In this document: piece after piece, positions 36,593 through 46,295 of the stretch
How the letters are laid out: each line of letters starts with the position of its first letter
Position numbering within the stretch: position 1 is the first letter of the stretch
Origin: Methylobacterium sp. CB376
GTDB taxonomy: Bacteria; Pseudomonadota; Alphaproteobacteria; Rhizobiales; Beijerinckiaceae
Length of the DNA stretch: 64,000 nt
Assembly: GCF_029714205.1 (NCBI RefSeq)
Contig: NZ_CP121648.1
Span: forward strand, 4,477,001 to 4,541,000
Reading direction: 5' to 3'
Translations under genes and position numbers: made by a program
Notes under the pieces: model-generated
The model's input: only the letters and a program-made list of their open reading frames with translations
What the model was told of the DNA's origin: nothing
Database searches by the model: none

Positions 36593-37561
36593 TCACAGCA
36601 CCAGGCAACGGTGACGGATCGAGCCGTACGCGAGGGCGCCGAAGATCAGGGCCGCCCGGGGCAGCCCGACCACGATCCGCGCGGCGATCGCGAGCGGATT
36701 CCGGTACCGTCCGCTCTCCAGCGTCCGGATCCAGGGATAGGGCAGGGCGGCCAGCAGCAGCACCGGATGCAGCAGCGCGGCCCCGGCGGCGGCGCCGACG
36801 GCCAGTGCGAAGGCGGCTGACTGGCGGCTGACGAAGTAGCCGCAATAGAGGTCCTGCCGGATCGCCGGCCGGAGCCGCACCAGGAGGGGCCAGACCCGAA
36901 GGTTCAGTGCCTCCCGGTGCCACGCCAGCAGCGTCTGGCGGAAGACCTCGTGGTGCACGAGCGCGTCGGACGCGAAGGCGCGCGCCCAGCCGGACTGCAC
37001 GACCTTCCAGCCGAGATCCGTGTCCTCGCCCCAGAAGCGGTCGAGGAATTCCGTCGAAAATCCACCGACCCCGAAGAAGGCTTCGCGACGGTAGAAGATG
37101 TTGCAGGTTTCGAAGTACGGCGTCGGCGCCGTCACCGTCACGGTCTTCTCGAAGAAGTGCCGCGGTTGATCCGGCCGAGGCAGCGTGCGTCCCTGGACGA
37201 GACCCGTCCCGGTCGTCATGGCGGCGACGCCGGCCCGGATCCAGCCGCGCGTCGCCTCGCAATCGTCGTCGATGAAGGCGATGATCGAGCCCCGCCCGAT
37301 CTCGGCCCCGAACTGGCGCGATGGCGTGGGCGACGAGAAGGCCTTGCGGTGGTAGCTCAGGACCGGCAGGCCGCCCTGCTCGACGAGGGCGCGGATCGCC
37401 TCCTCGGTGCCGTCATCGGTGAAATTGTGAACGACGATGATCTCGTACCGGTCGGCCGGGTAATCCTGGCGAAGCAGGGATCCGATCAGACGCACGACCA
37501 TCTCGCGGCGCCTGCGCGTCGGGACGACCACACTGACAAACGGGAATTCAGCGAAATTCAT
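36593..37561 (-). CDS. Family 2 glycosyltransferase with C-terminal membrane segments
   Basis: A 322-residue GT2 enzyme. VSVVVPTRRRREMVVRLIGS opens the GT-A domain, IDDD (97-100) is the metal site, and FWGEDTDLGWKVVQSGWA holds the ED acid/base region with its Trp. The C-terminus has hydrophobic segments (FALAVGAAAGAALLHPVLLL; LPRAALIFGALAYGSI), so it is probably membrane-attached. The gene at 52595-53629 has the same architecture and the same ending GSIRxRxLVL. Start placed at ATG 37561, because the sequence upstream in the frame is not family-like. First gene of the unit running to the ExoF-like gene. Confidence 0.9.
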   Translation of the reverse strand: MNFAEFPFVSVVVPTRRRREMVVRLIGSLLRQDYPADRYEIIVVHNFTDDGTEEAIRALVEQGGLPVLSYHRKAFSSPTPSRQFGAEIGRGSIIAFIDDDCEATRGWIRAGVAAMTTGTGLVQGRTLPRPDQPRHFFEKTVTVTAPTPYFETCNIFYRREAFFGVGGFSTEFLDRFWGEDTDLGWKVVQSGWARAFASDALVHHEVFRQTLLAWHREALNLRVWPLLVRLRPAIRQDLYCGYFVSRQSAAFALAVGAAAGAALLHPVLLLAALPYPWIRTLESGRYRNPLAIAARIVVGLPRAALIFGALAYGSIRHRCLVL

Positions 37562-37993
37562 CCGAACAGCACCGCATGTTCGCGCGAAACGATGGTGACA
37601 CACAGCGTATTCGCGCAGCGAAAACGGCTTGTGCCTCGGGATCGATGACATTGACGACAATATCATCGGCTTTCGGAGCAGCCGTACTAAAAAGGATCAT
37701 CCGCACTGCAGATGGCGGCGAGGCGCGAACGAAATGCGGGAGGCTCGACGGGCTGGCCGGGCGGCCCGATCAGGATGCCGCGCTCCCATTCCGGGGCCGT
37801 TCGTGGGCGGACGTCACGCGCCGACTGCCCGCGCGATGTCGGCCGCCGATGATGGGGCGCACCGGCTCCCGGCCATCGTCGGCGGGGCCCTGCCGAACAC
37901 GAGAGGAACAGGTTCGGCCGGATGCCGGAAGCGAAGACGGCCGGTCCGTCCGGTGGCGGTTCCTGGACGCCTGCCTCACGGGGGTTCCCATCA

Positions 37994-38112
37994 TGCGACA
38001 TCCGGTTGACGGCCTCGCCCTCTCCCATTTCGGCCATGCGGATGTCGGCGTCGCTCAGGCGCCGCGCGGGCTTGGGATCCGGGATCCGCTTCGATCAGGC
38101 GGATCCCGGATC
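37994..38112. repeat. Dispersed hairpin repeat, copy 2 (fullest)
   Basis: A ~119-bp unit starting GACATCCGGTTGACGGC, passing through CTCTCCCATTTCGGCCATGC and TCGCTCAGGCGCCGCGC, and ending in the 16-bp-stem hairpin at 38076-38112. The hairpin end supplies the TGA stop of the next gene (38111-38113). The rest of 37562-38110 holds no gene. Confidence 0.75.
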
Positions 38113-39151
38113 AGACGCGGTCGTCCGCGCCGAGGATCGGCGGCGCTGCGACGTCGGCTGCCCGGCGGCGCAGCCCTCCCAGGCGGCGCTTCGGAAACGC
38201 GCGACGGTCCATCAGGGCGCGGATCCCGCGGTCGTCGACACGGCGGCTCGCCTGAACCATCCGGCGCCGCGCGAGGGTGTCGGGGAGATGGCGCAACGTC
38301 CAGAGCAGCGCCCGCAGCTTGGGCCCGCGGGGCGCGCGCAGGACGGCGTCCGCGAGGCTGTAGGCCAAGGCCGGAGGACCATGGCGCAGCAGGCGGGCCG
38401 CACCCCAGTTCACCAGAACGGACCGAAGCCGGTTCTTGGCGGCGTGAAACACGATGGTCTCGGCCGCGCGCCCGATGGCGCTGCCAACCCGGTGGTGGAC
38501 GACGGCCTCGGGCACGACGCGGACGCGCCACCCGCCGAGCGTGAGCCGCCAGCCGAGATCGGAATCCTCGTAGCCGTAGAAGAAGGCCTCGTCGAACCCG
38601 TCGATCTCCGCGAGGGCCTTGCGCCGGACGAGCAGCGCCGAGCAGTTCGTCCACAGCACGTCGCGGGCGCGCGTCGCCGCGGTCGCGGGCTCCCCTTCGA
38701 GCGCATCCCACGCGAGACCGAGCGGCCCGAGGGCGCCGCCATACCCGTTCAGCAGGTCCGGCCTGTGCGCGTAGACGACCTTCCCTCCCACGGCCCCGAT
38801 GTCCTGATCGGCGTCCAGGGCCGCGCCGCAGGCTGCGAGCCAGCCCGGGTCGAGCGACACGTCGCTGTCCACGAACGCGACCGCGGCGGTGTCCGCCTCG
38901 CGCCAGCCCAGGTTGCGCGCCGCGGCCGGACCCTCGGGGGCCTTGCAGCGGTAGTGCAAGGCGATGCCCACGGCTGCGAGGGCCGGACCCCATCCGCCGA
39001 CCACCGCGCGGGTGTCGTCCGTGGAACTATTGTCGACGACCACCACGGCGCGCGGCCGCCGCGTCTGTGCCGCCAGGGCCGCGAGCGTTGCGGGGAGATC
39101 CCGGCCGCGATTGAAGGTCGGAACGACGACGGTGACATCCGATGCCGTCAC
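38111..39151 (-). CDS. Family 2 glycosyltransferase
   Basis: A 346-residue rhamnosyltransferase-like GT2. TVVVPTFNRGRDLPATLAAL starts the GT-A fold, VVDNSSTDDT follows, VDSD (94-97) is the DxD site, and FFYGYEDSDLGWRLTLGGWR holds the catalytic ED-x-D region. GTG start at 39151: it overlaps the upstream polymerase stop by 4 bp (GTGA), which decides the start over the in-frame ATG at 39337. The stop codon lies within the hairpin repeat, so the natural C-terminus may have been altered by that repeat. Confidence 0.88.
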   Translation of the reverse strand: MTASDVTVVVPTFNRGRDLPATLAALAAQTRRPRAVVVVDNSSTDDTRAVVGGWGPALAAVGIALHYRCKAPEGPAAARNLGWREADTAAVAFVDSDVSLDPGWLAACGAALDADQDIGAVGGKVVYAHRPDLLNGYGGALGPLGLAWDALEGEPATAATRARDVLWTNCSALLVRRKALAEIDGFDEAFFYGYEDSDLGWRLTLGGWRVRVVPEAVVHHRVGSAIGRAAETIVFHAAKNRLRSVLVNWGAARLLRHGPPALAYSLADAVLRAPRGPKLRALLWTLRHLPDTLARRRMVQASRRVDDRGIRALMDRRAFPKRRLGGLRRRAADVAAPPILGADDRV

Positions 39152-40647
39152 GGGTGAGCCTCCTGAGTGGCGACGATCGCGTGCATGACACCCATCAGCA
39201 GGGTGATGGTGAACAGCAAGGGATCCCAGAGCAGCGAGTAATCGATCAGCTGCTGCACGTACTCGGCGATGATACCGCAGAACAATCCAAGCGCGAACAG
39301 ACCCGTCACCTGGGACGAGGCCGCCGAGGCCCGCCAAGCCAGCACGAGACCGCGCAGCAGGAACAGCACGAAGCCGATCAGGCCGAGAAGTCCAAGCTCG
39401 GACAGCACGAGCAGGTAGACATTATGGACGGGCGCGGTGCTGCGGAGATGGACCTTGTTGCGGGATTCGTTGCTCGAGAGCGCGTCGAGGGCCATGAGCA
39501 CGTAGAGATCCGGGGAATAATGCCGGATCTCCAGGCCGAAATTGTTCGGTCCGACGCCGAGTATGGGGCTGGACTCCCACATGCGCGTTGCGGCATCGTT
39601 GTACGCAGCCCGGAAATCCACCGAGGCCCCGAAATCGCCCGAGAGCCGCTTCTCGATCGCAGGGGCGAGCGGGGCCACCACGGCGACGAGGAGCACCGCA
39701 CCCGCCACGATCAGGCCGACCGCCCGCAGGGCTCGGAGCGCGCGGCGCGCCGTCATCAGGGCGATCAGAACGAGGGTCGTGACGAGCAGGAGAGCGATCG
39801 GACCGCGCGACTGGGTCAGACAGATCGTGAGAGTGCCGGACAGCGCCACCAGTGCGGCCGCCCGGCCGATCCAGGAGCCGTGCAAGCCGAGCGCGACGGC
39901 GATGAAGGGCGGCGTGATCAGGAGCAGGTAGGGGGCGAGGTAGTTCGGATGCCCGAGGGTGCCGGCCGCACGGCGGGCGAGTTCGGCCGGCTCGCTGGAC
40001 TGGAAGATCTGCGAGAGGCCGTTCTGGCCGGAGGCGAAGGCCGCCTGGAGGACCGAGATCGGCGTTTGCAGGAGAATGACCGCCGCGAGGGCCGCGACGA
40101 TGATCGTGAGGCCGCGCGCGTCGAGATTGTACTGCAGGTAGAGCAGGAGCAGGGCGAGCTTGAGGTAGCGGACGATCTCGACGGTGCTGCCGAGCGGCTC
40201 CGTGCTGGAGGCCGCCGAGAGCAGCCCCACCGCGATGAGCGGCAGCAGCCACAGCACCGGGCCTCCCCGGGTCGGGCGCGGTGGCGCCGGCAGGCGCAGC
40301 GCCCGCTCTATTGGCCACAGCAGCAACAGCCCCACCAGGCAGACGTCCGCCGGGCACCAGTACAGGCCACGGCCGCCGAGGTCTCCGTGCAGCCAGTCGA
40401 AGTCATAGTATTGGCGATTGTAGGTCAGGGCCACGACGAAGAGGGCGAGCAGCACCGGCCTCAACAGCCCGGCAAGCACCACCGCGGCGAGCGCGGCGAG
40501 GCCGGCGACCCCGACGAGCAGGAGACGCGGGCTCACGGTCTCGAGGGAGCCGGCGAGCGGCACGCTCGCGATCCCGAGCAGCCCGACCGCCAGGAGCGGC
40601 GCCAGGCGGCCGCCTTCGGCCTCGATCGGCGAGAGACGCAAGCTCAT
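39148..40647 (-). CDS. O-antigen ligase / Wzy-type polymerase family membrane protein
   Basis: A 499-residue integral membrane protein with about 11-12 helices. The Wzy_C/O-antigen ligase marks are TLTICLTQSRGPIALLLVTT and, after a long periplasmic loop, APVHNVYLLVLSELGLLGLI (HNxYL and E-x-G motif). GTLGHPNYLAPYLLL is the usual upstream segment. The loop holds the DAATRMWESSPILGVGPNNF region. It is expected to polymerise repeat units on the periplasmic side. Overlaps its neighbours by 4 bp on both sides. Confidence 0.9.
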   Translation of the reverse strand: MSLRLSPIEAEGGRLAPLLAVGLLGIASVPLAGSLETVSPRLLLVGVAGLAALAAVVLAGLLRPVLLALFVVALTYNRQYYDFDWLHGDLGGRGLYWCPADVCLVGLLLLWPIERALRLPAPPRPTRGGPVLWLLPLIAVGLLSAASSTEPLGSTVEIVRYLKLALLLLYLQYNLDARGLTIIVAALAAVILLQTPISVLQAAFASGQNGLSQIFQSSEPAELARRAAGTLGHPNYLAPYLLLITPPFIAVALGLHGSWIGRAAALVALSGTLTICLTQSRGPIALLLVTTLVLIALMTARRALRALRAVGLIVAGAVLLVAVVAPLAPAIEKRLSGDFGASVDFRAAYNDAATRMWESSPILGVGPNNFGLEIRHYSPDLYVLMALDALSSNESRNKVHLRSTAPVHNVYLLVLSELGLLGLIGFVLFLLRGLVLAWRASAASSQVTGLFALGLFCGIIAEYVQQLIDYSLLWDPLLFTITLLMGVMHAIVATQEAHP

Positions 40648-42758
40648 CGGGCCGCCCCCAAGCGAAGCGCCGCGACCGATACGGGCGGCAGGACGAGGCG
40701 GAGGCGCGCGCCCGGCGCGACGGGCCGGGTCGCGAGCGTGATCTCGTCCCGGCCGTGCGGGCGCGGGGCGCCGAAATCGGCGGTCTGCGCGAAGGACAGG
40801 CCTGGAACCGAAATCATGCCGGTGCCGCGGGTTGCGTCGGGGGCGGGCCCGCTCAGGATCTCCATCGATCCTGCGCGCGACCGGTCGAGGTCGAGCTCGA
40901 TCTCCGCGGGCGCCTCGAGGCTCGCGTTCGAGAGCAGGATGGCGAGTTCGCCCGACTCGGTGAGCGAGGCCACGGCCTCGACCGTGGAGGCAGCGTCGAC
41001 CCTGTCGATGAAGCCGATCGGGCCGCCGGAGAATGTCGGGCCGTCCACGCGGGTGCCGATCAGGCGGCCCGACAGGTTCGAAGCGTAGAGGCGCAGCACC
41101 TCGAGGGCGGGCGTCGCCGCGTAGCCGCCGCCGACCTTGCGGCCGATCCAGCCCGCATTCAGCAGGTCACTGAGCTTGAAGAACTCGGCTTCCGCGACGC
41201 CGGGCGTCCGCAGCAGGACGTTGAGGACCCGCGCCACGTACAGGCCGGACCCCAGGGTCTTCACGTGGTCGAAATACCGGTTGGCCGGATCGACGGCGAA
41301 GAGCGGTCCCCACTCGGTGACGGCCAGCGTGAGCCGGCGCCCGGCCTGCACGGAGTGCAGCTGCCGCATCGTCGTGACGAGGTTCGCCGCCATGTTGGCC
41401 GGCGCTGCCAGCATGGCCCGGTAGACCGATGCGGCGCTGCCGCCCTCCGGACCCGGCAGCAGGGGCGCGTAGCCGTTATGGATCGCCAGCCCATCGATCT
41501 CCGCGGCGAGCGCGGTCAGCACCGTGTCGTTCCAGCCCCGATGGGCGTTGAAGCGGTAGCGCCCGAAATTCTCCAGGCCGATGGCGTAGAAGCGCGCCGC
41601 GGGATCCACCGCCCGCACGGCCGCGATGGTCGCGCGGGCGCGCTGCACATAGGTCTGCGGGTCGGTTTGCCCTCGGGAGATGTCCTGCTCCATGTAGAGC
41701 TCGTTGCCGAGCTCCCAGGTGACGCGCGGTCGGGCATCAGGGCCGATGCGCGCGCGGACGTAGCGCGCCCACTCGGCCGCGAGCGCGGGCGTGCCGCTGC
41801 CGAGGTTCAAGGTGATCAGCAGGTCCGCATCGATCCGTCGCGCGGCCTCGATGATCTCGTCCGTGCCGATGACGTTGGGCGATTCCTCCGGCTCGCCCGG
41901 GGCATGCTGGGAGCGCGGCCGGCTCGCCTGGGGACCGACGCCGTTGCGCCAGTCATAGCTGTCCGACCAGCCCCCTCCCGGAAAGCGCAGGACGCTCACG
42001 CCCGCGGCCTTGGCGAGCGCCAGCATATCCGCGTCGAGCGAGCGGGTCGCGGGGTTCCACAGCCCCTGCGCGTTGCGGATCCACTCGACATTGGCGCCGA
42101 ACAGATGCCGGCGCACGGGACCGAGATCCTCGCCCGGGACGAGGGAGACGCGGGCCGCGACGGGGCGGCCCCGGGCCGGCGCGACCGCCGGCGTCACCTC
42201 CGACACGAGCTCGATATCGTCGAAATAGGCGGTCCCGGCCTGGCCCTCGGCGACGAGGAACACGATCGCCTGCCGGGCCGCTGCCGGGACGGCCTCGTCG
42301 GAGCGGATGGATTGCACGCTCAGGGGCGGCGCGGCGGCGGCGCGCAGGACGAGGCGCGCTCCGACGTCGGCACCGCTCCCGTCGAGGAACGCGACGCCGA
42401 CGACCGCGGCCGCGCCGCCCTCCGCTCCGAGGCGGGCCCGCAGCGTGAGCGGCCGGCCGCTGAGATCCGCCGCCTCGATGACTTGGCCGAGGCCGAGCGG
42501 CTTGTCGCCGCCGCGATTGCGGCGGTTCGGCGACAGGGCGAGGGTGCGGCCCTGCCCACCCGCGACCGTGACCTGACGGACCTCGCCCTTGTCGGCGGTC
42601 TGGCCGTCCTGGCTCCAGCCGGGGGGCGGCGATCCCTCCTGTTCGAAATCCGCATTGGCGAGCCGCAGGCCCAGCGCCGGCTGCGCCGTGACCAGGAAGA
42701 GGCCGAGCAGCGCGGCGCACAGGGCGCCGCCGGCCGCGAGGATTCGGACGTGCCTCAT
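40644..42758 (-). CDS. GH51-like glycoside hydrolase with carbohydrate-binding module
   Basis: A 704-residue secreted enzyme. The signal peptide covers residues 1-30 (ends TAQPALG). Residues about 30-185 look like a CBM4/9-type sandwich. Residues about 210-560 form a TIM barrel: LRFPGGGWSDSYDW (257-270), WELGNELY (348-355; Glu353 as acid/base) and VTEWGPL (480-486; Glu482 as nucleophile). This is the clan-A pattern of alpha-L-arabinofuranosidases (GH51). The C-terminus is beta-rich. In a polysaccharide operon it may trim or release the polymer. It overlaps wzx-like and wzy-like genes by 4 bp. The substrate is not proven. Confidence 0.8.
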   Translation of the reverse strand: MRHVRILAAGGALCAALLGLFLVTAQPALGLRLANADFEQEGSPPPGWSQDGQTADKGEVRQVTVAGGQGRTLALSPNRRNRGGDKPLGLGQVIEAADLSGRPLTLRARLGAEGGAAAVVGVAFLDGSGADVGARLVLRAAAAPPLSVQSIRSDEAVPAAARQAIVFLVAEGQAGTAYFDDIELVSEVTPAVAPARGRPVAARVSLVPGEDLGPVRRHLFGANVEWIRNAQGLWNPATRSLDADMLALAKAAGVSVLRFPGGGWSDSYDWRNGVGPQASRPRSQHAPGEPEESPNVIGTDEIIEAARRIDADLLITLNLGSGTPALAAEWARYVRARIGPDARPRVTWELGNELYMEQDISRGQTDPQTYVQRARATIAAVRAVDPAARFYAIGLENFGRYRFNAHRGWNDTVLTALAAEIDGLAIHNGYAPLLPGPEGGSAASVYRAMLAAPANMAANLVTTMRQLHSVQAGRRLTLAVTEWGPLFAVDPANRYFDHVKTLGSGLYVARVLNVLLRTPGVAEAEFFKLSDLLNAGWIGRKVGGGYAATPALEVLRLYASNLSGRLIGTRVDGPTFSGGPIGFIDRVDAASTVEAVASLTESGELAILLSNASLEAPAEIELDLDRSRAGSMEILSGPAPDATRGTGMISVPGLSFAQTADFGAPRPHGRDEITLATRPVAPGARLRLVLPPVSVAALRLGAAR

Positions 42759-44125
42759 GCTTGATCCTCCGCGCGCAGATCCCGGCCGGCGAAGACGGCG
42801 AGGCCGAGCACCCGCCGGGCCGTCAGGGTGAGGCCGAATGCCGTGAGGGCCATCGTCGCCAGGGTCGCGGCGGCCGCGCCCGTCATCCCGAACCGCGGCA
42901 CGAGCAGCAGGTTGGCCGTCACGTTGGCGAGGATGCCGAGCCCCGTGACGGTCGCGATGCGGCGTTCGTTGCCCGAGGCGATCAACGCCGTGGAGGCCGC
43001 GCCGCCCGCCGCAAGGGCCATGTGGGCGGCTGCCAGCAGGCACAGGGCCGTCGTGCCGGAGCGGAACCCCGCCCCGAACAGCCCGAGAAGCGGGCCGGCG
43101 GCGATGGCGAGCCCGAGGCCGGCCGCGGCCGCGAGGGCGAGAGCGGCGCGGCTGGCCTGGGCCAGCGTCCGGGCGGCGGCGTCCCGATCGCCCCGCCCCA
43201 GCTGCTCGGCGAGCATGGGCAGCGCGCGCACGGTCGCGGCGGCGGTCCCGAGCGAGATGAGGGCGGCGAAGCGGGCTGCGACGCTGTAGATGCCGGCCGC
43301 TTCCGGATCGGCGAAGGCCGAGACCACCATGACGTCGAGCCGCTCGGCCAGGGCGGCCCCGCCGACGAGGAACAGCAGCAGCAGTCCCGGCCGGACCCAG
43401 ACGCCGAGGCTGGGCCGACCCCGGGCCGTGAGCGCATGGCGGGCGATCGCGCGGCGCAGGGCATCCGCGGTCGCAAGGAGTGCCGCGAGGCTCGCGAGGC
43501 TGACCGCGATCAGGGCCGTGACCGCGTCGAGCAGGCCGAATGCCGGCAGCGCGAGCACCGCGCCCATGCCGGTGGCCGCGATCGGGCGCACCAGGAGGAA
43601 GGCCGCTTCGGCCGCGAAGGGACGATGCAGGGCCTGCAGCAGCGCTGTCGCGGTCTGCGCGGTCGCGAGCAGCAGGACGAGCGGACTCGCGGCCGCGAGC
43701 GCGCAGGCCAAGCCGGGGTCGTCCGCGCCCAGCATCGCGGCGGCGGCGGCGAGAATGCCGCTGCCGAGCAAGCCTCCTCCGACCGTCGCCGCGGCGACGG
43801 TGTCGAGGTAGGCCCGGGCCTCCGCACGCGCGCCATTGCTCAGGTACACGGGCAGGAAGCGCGAGGCCGTGAGCGGCAGGCCGCCGGCGGCGAACAGGGC
43901 GACCAGGGCGGCGGCGTTGAACGCCGTCGCGAAGGTGCCGTAGGCCGCGGCGCCGAGCAGGCGCGCGAAGGCCAAGTGCATCGCCAAGCCGAGCGCGCAG
44001 CCGGCGATCTTGAGGCCGAACAGCAGGACGCCGCTTCCCGCCACGCTGTTCGCGAGCCGCCGCAGGGACGCCGCGCGATCGCGGCGCGCCCCGGCTCCGG
44101 CCGATGGCAGCCCGAGCGCCCTCAT
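42755..44125 (-). CDS. Wzx-like flippase / polysaccharide biosynthesis membrane protein
   Basis: A 456-residue MATE/MOP-superfamily membrane protein with about 12-14 helices. ANSVAGSGVLLFGLKIAGC and FARLLGAAAYGTFATAFNAA at the N-terminus are typical of Wzx. ERLDVMVVSAFADPEAAGIY is the family's conserved mid-region. It would flip undecaprenyl-linked repeat units to the periplasm. Start at ATG 44125, overlapping the upstream stop by one base (TGATG); an in-frame extension to 44203 has no support. Overlaps the glycoside hydrolase gene by 4 bp. Confidence 0.88.
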   Translation of the reverse strand: MRALGLPSAGAGARRDRAASLRRLANSVAGSGVLLFGLKIAGCALGLAMHLAFARLLGAAAYGTFATAFNAAALVALFAAGGLPLTASRFLPVYLSNGARAEARAYLDTVAAATVGGGLLGSGILAAAAAMLGADDPGLACALAAASPLVLLLATAQTATALLQALHRPFAAEAAFLLVRPIAATGMGAVLALPAFGLLDAVTALIAVSLASLAALLATADALRRAIARHALTARGRPSLGVWVRPGLLLLFLVGGAALAERLDVMVVSAFADPEAAGIYSVAARFAALISLGTAAATVRALPMLAEQLGRGDRDAAARTLAQASRAALALAAAAGLGLAIAAGPLLGLFGAGFRSGTTALCLLAAAHMALAAGGAASTALIASGNERRIATVTGLGILANVTANLLLVPRFGMTGAAAATLATMALTAFGLTLTARRVLGLAVFAGRDLRAEDQA

Positions 44126-46293
44126 CAGACTCGCTCCAGGCGAGCGGGAACGAAGCGGCGCACGCCGTTGAGGACGATGCCGATCGGCTCCGTGCCGAGC
44201 CACCTCAAGGCCTCGAGTGCCGCGATGTGCCGCTGGGCGCCGTGCCGGCCGGCGCGCACGACGAGGAGCGTCGCATCCGCCCGGCTCGCGCAGAGGGGTG
44301 CCTCCGCATCGCCGGACAGCGGCGGCAGGTCGAGGATGACGAGGCTGGCATCCCCTTGCAGGCCTGGGCAGCTCGCGAAGCCGTCGCGCAGGAACGCCGC
44401 GGCGGCCTCCGCGTCGTCCCAGGTTGCCACGACCAAGCGGTCGCCGACGGCGGTCAGGGCCAGGCCGGTCGGCAGATCCGGCGAGGACGGCAACGGGTCC
44501 ATGCGAACGCGCAGGTCCCGGGCGTGGTGCAGCAGGTCCTGGCTCGTCGAGCCCGAGATGAGGCGCACCGGCACGCGGCCGCGCCGGGCCATGCCGTGAG
44601 CGAGCGCGAGGGCGACGGTGGAAGCACCCTCATCCGCCTCGGCGGCGGCGATCGCCAGGATGGTGGGCCGCGCGCCGCGCAGGCGCTCGCTGACCGTGAC
44701 GACGAGTCGGTCGAGGGCGACCCGCGCCGCCGAGTCGGGATCGCTCGGCGACCAGACCTGCAGCGGGCGCTCCCGCGCCGGCACCTCGCCGACCAGCGGC
44801 AGGCCGAGCGCGGCGGCAGCCTCCTCGCCCCGGTAGAGGCGTCCGTCGAAGACTTCGCGCACGAGCGCCCAGCCGCAGGCGAGCACGCCCGAGCACAGCG
44901 TGATGATGCCGAGCATCGAGAGCTTGCGAAGCCCGATGGGCGTGCCCTCGGCGGCGGCGGGCTGCACGACGACCACGTTGGAGAGCCGCGCGTTCCTGAG
45001 AGCGGCGATGTCGCGCGCCTCCGCGAGACGCTTCTCGGCATCGCGGTAGCGCGCCTCAGCGAGTTCGCGCCGCCGCTCCAGCGACTTCCAGCCGGTCGCC
45101 GCATCCTGGAACTCGCGCAACGCCGTCGAGACCTTCTCCACGCGCTCTCGCGCCGCCGCCTCGACGTGGACGAGATCCTGAACCTCGGCCTCGAGCTGGC
45201 GGAGCAGCACGACCGTCAGCGCGCCGAGCTTGGCCTCGACTTCTCTCACCTCGGGCGCGTTGGCCGAGTTGTTGACGAGGAGACGCTCGCGCTCGCCGAG
45301 CAGCGCCACCATCGAGGGCGCCATGCTGAGGGCCGGCGAGTTCGGCGGAAAGGTTCCGAGGCCCACCGGCTCGCGCTGGCTGGCCGTCCGGACCAGGACG
45401 CGGCTGAGCCGTTCGAAGCGCCGACGCGCGAAGTCCAGTTCGAGGGACTGGCGTTCGAGCGCGCGCTGCGCCTCCACGAGGTCGGCCTCCAGAAGGGGCA
45501 GCCGGCTCGCCGCATTGCGGGTGTCGTGCTCGCGCTCGAACACCGCCATCTCCGCCTCGACCGCCTCGACGGCCGCCTTGGCGGCGTCGCGCTTGGTGCT
45601 GAGGAAGTCGATCTCGCCGCCTCCCTCGAACACCGCCGAGCGAAAGTTCGTGTAGATCTGCAGGAAACGGTCGAGGAGCTGCACCGCCTGCGCCTCGCCG
45701 GGCCAGCGCAGGCTGACCGAGATGACGTCGGAGCCCGGCGCATTGTCGAGGATCAGCGACTGGGCGAAGACCTGGCTGACCGCGGCCGAGCGCGACAGCG
45801 GCGTCTTCAGGCCAGCCATGATCAGGACGGCATCGGCCCCGTCGCGCATACCCTGGTAAAGGTCGGAGCCGAAGCGCTTCAGGCGACCGTAGAGGCCCGT
45901 CGGCTCCGGACGCACCTCCGGCGCGCCGAGGTTCAGGTCCGCGATCAGACGCGAGACCAGCACCTCGTTGCGCATGAGATCCATCTCCGACTGCACGGCA
46001 CCGCGGGTTTGCGCCAGGAACGTGACGTTGCGGTCCGAGCCGAGCAGCGGCGAGGGCGTCTGATCGACGCCGACGCGAACGTAGAGCTTCGCGTTGGCCT
46101 GGAACATGTTCCCGCGCACCAGGCTCAGGTAGCCCACTCCGCACAGGATCCCGATCCCGACGACCGCGGCCATCTGCGGCAGCCACTTGAACACCACGAA
46201 GAGGAGGGTCGCGCCCGTGTCGCGGACGCTCCCCCCCGAGGCCGTGTGCGGCCTGGCAGGCGCCAGACCGGTTTCCGATGGGAGCTTGGTCAT
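44125..46293 (-). CDS. Wzc-like chain-length determinant with degenerate kinase domain
   Basis: A 722-residue inner-membrane protein. TM1 is at about 37-58 and TM2 at about 458-478. They enclose a periplasmic Wzz-type domain with long coiled coils (230-290, 360-430). The cytoplasmic C-terminus (about 530-720) is the BY-kinase fold: VILDLPP (652-658) is Walker B/A'. The Walker A position reads AEADEGASTVALALA (551-565), with no lysine where GxGKST is usual. There is no C-terminal tyrosine cluster. ATP hydrolysis and autophosphorylation are therefore doubtful; it may act as a scaffold that sets polymer length. Confidence 0.87.
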   Translation of the reverse strand: MTKLPSETGLAPARPHTASGGSVRDTGATLLFVVFKWLPQMAAVVGIGILCGVGYLSLVRGNMFQANAKLYVRVGVDQTPSPLLGSDRNVTFLAQTRGAVQSEMDLMRNEVLVSRLIADLNLGAPEVRPEPTGLYGRLKRFGSDLYQGMRDGADAVLIMAGLKTPLSRSAAVSQVFAQSLILDNAPGSDVISVSLRWPGEAQAVQLLDRFLQIYTNFRSAVFEGGGEIDFLSTKRDAAKAAVEAVEAEMAVFEREHDTRNAASRLPLLEADLVEAQRALERQSLELDFARRRFERLSRVLVRTASQREPVGLGTFPPNSPALSMAPSMVALLGERERLLVNNSANAPEVREVEAKLGALTVVLLRQLEAEVQDLVHVEAAARERVEKVSTALREFQDAATGWKSLERRRELAEARYRDAEKRLAEARDIAALRNARLSNVVVVQPAAAEGTPIGLRKLSMLGIITLCSGVLACGWALVREVFDGRLYRGEEAAAALGLPLVGEVPARERPLQVWSPSDPDSAARVALDRLVVTVSERLRGARPTILAIAAAEADEGASTVALALAHGMARRGRVPVRLISGSTSQDLLHHARDLRVRMDPLPSSPDLPTGLALTAVGDRLVVATWDDAEAAAAFLRDGFASCPGLQGDASLVILDLPPLSGDAEAPLCASRADATLLVVRAGRHGAQRHIAALEALRWLGTEPIGIVLNGVRRFVPARLERV

Positions 46294-46295
46294 CC

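Noticed and set aside
42761..44599. 612-residue plus-strand reading frame opposite the wzx/wzc-like genes
   Set aside because: Arg/Gly/Glu-rich translation antisense to two clear genes; an effect of high GC content. The same applies to long antisense frames at 32667-34697, 35560-36831, 39142-42764, 44104-46332 and 62042-63778.
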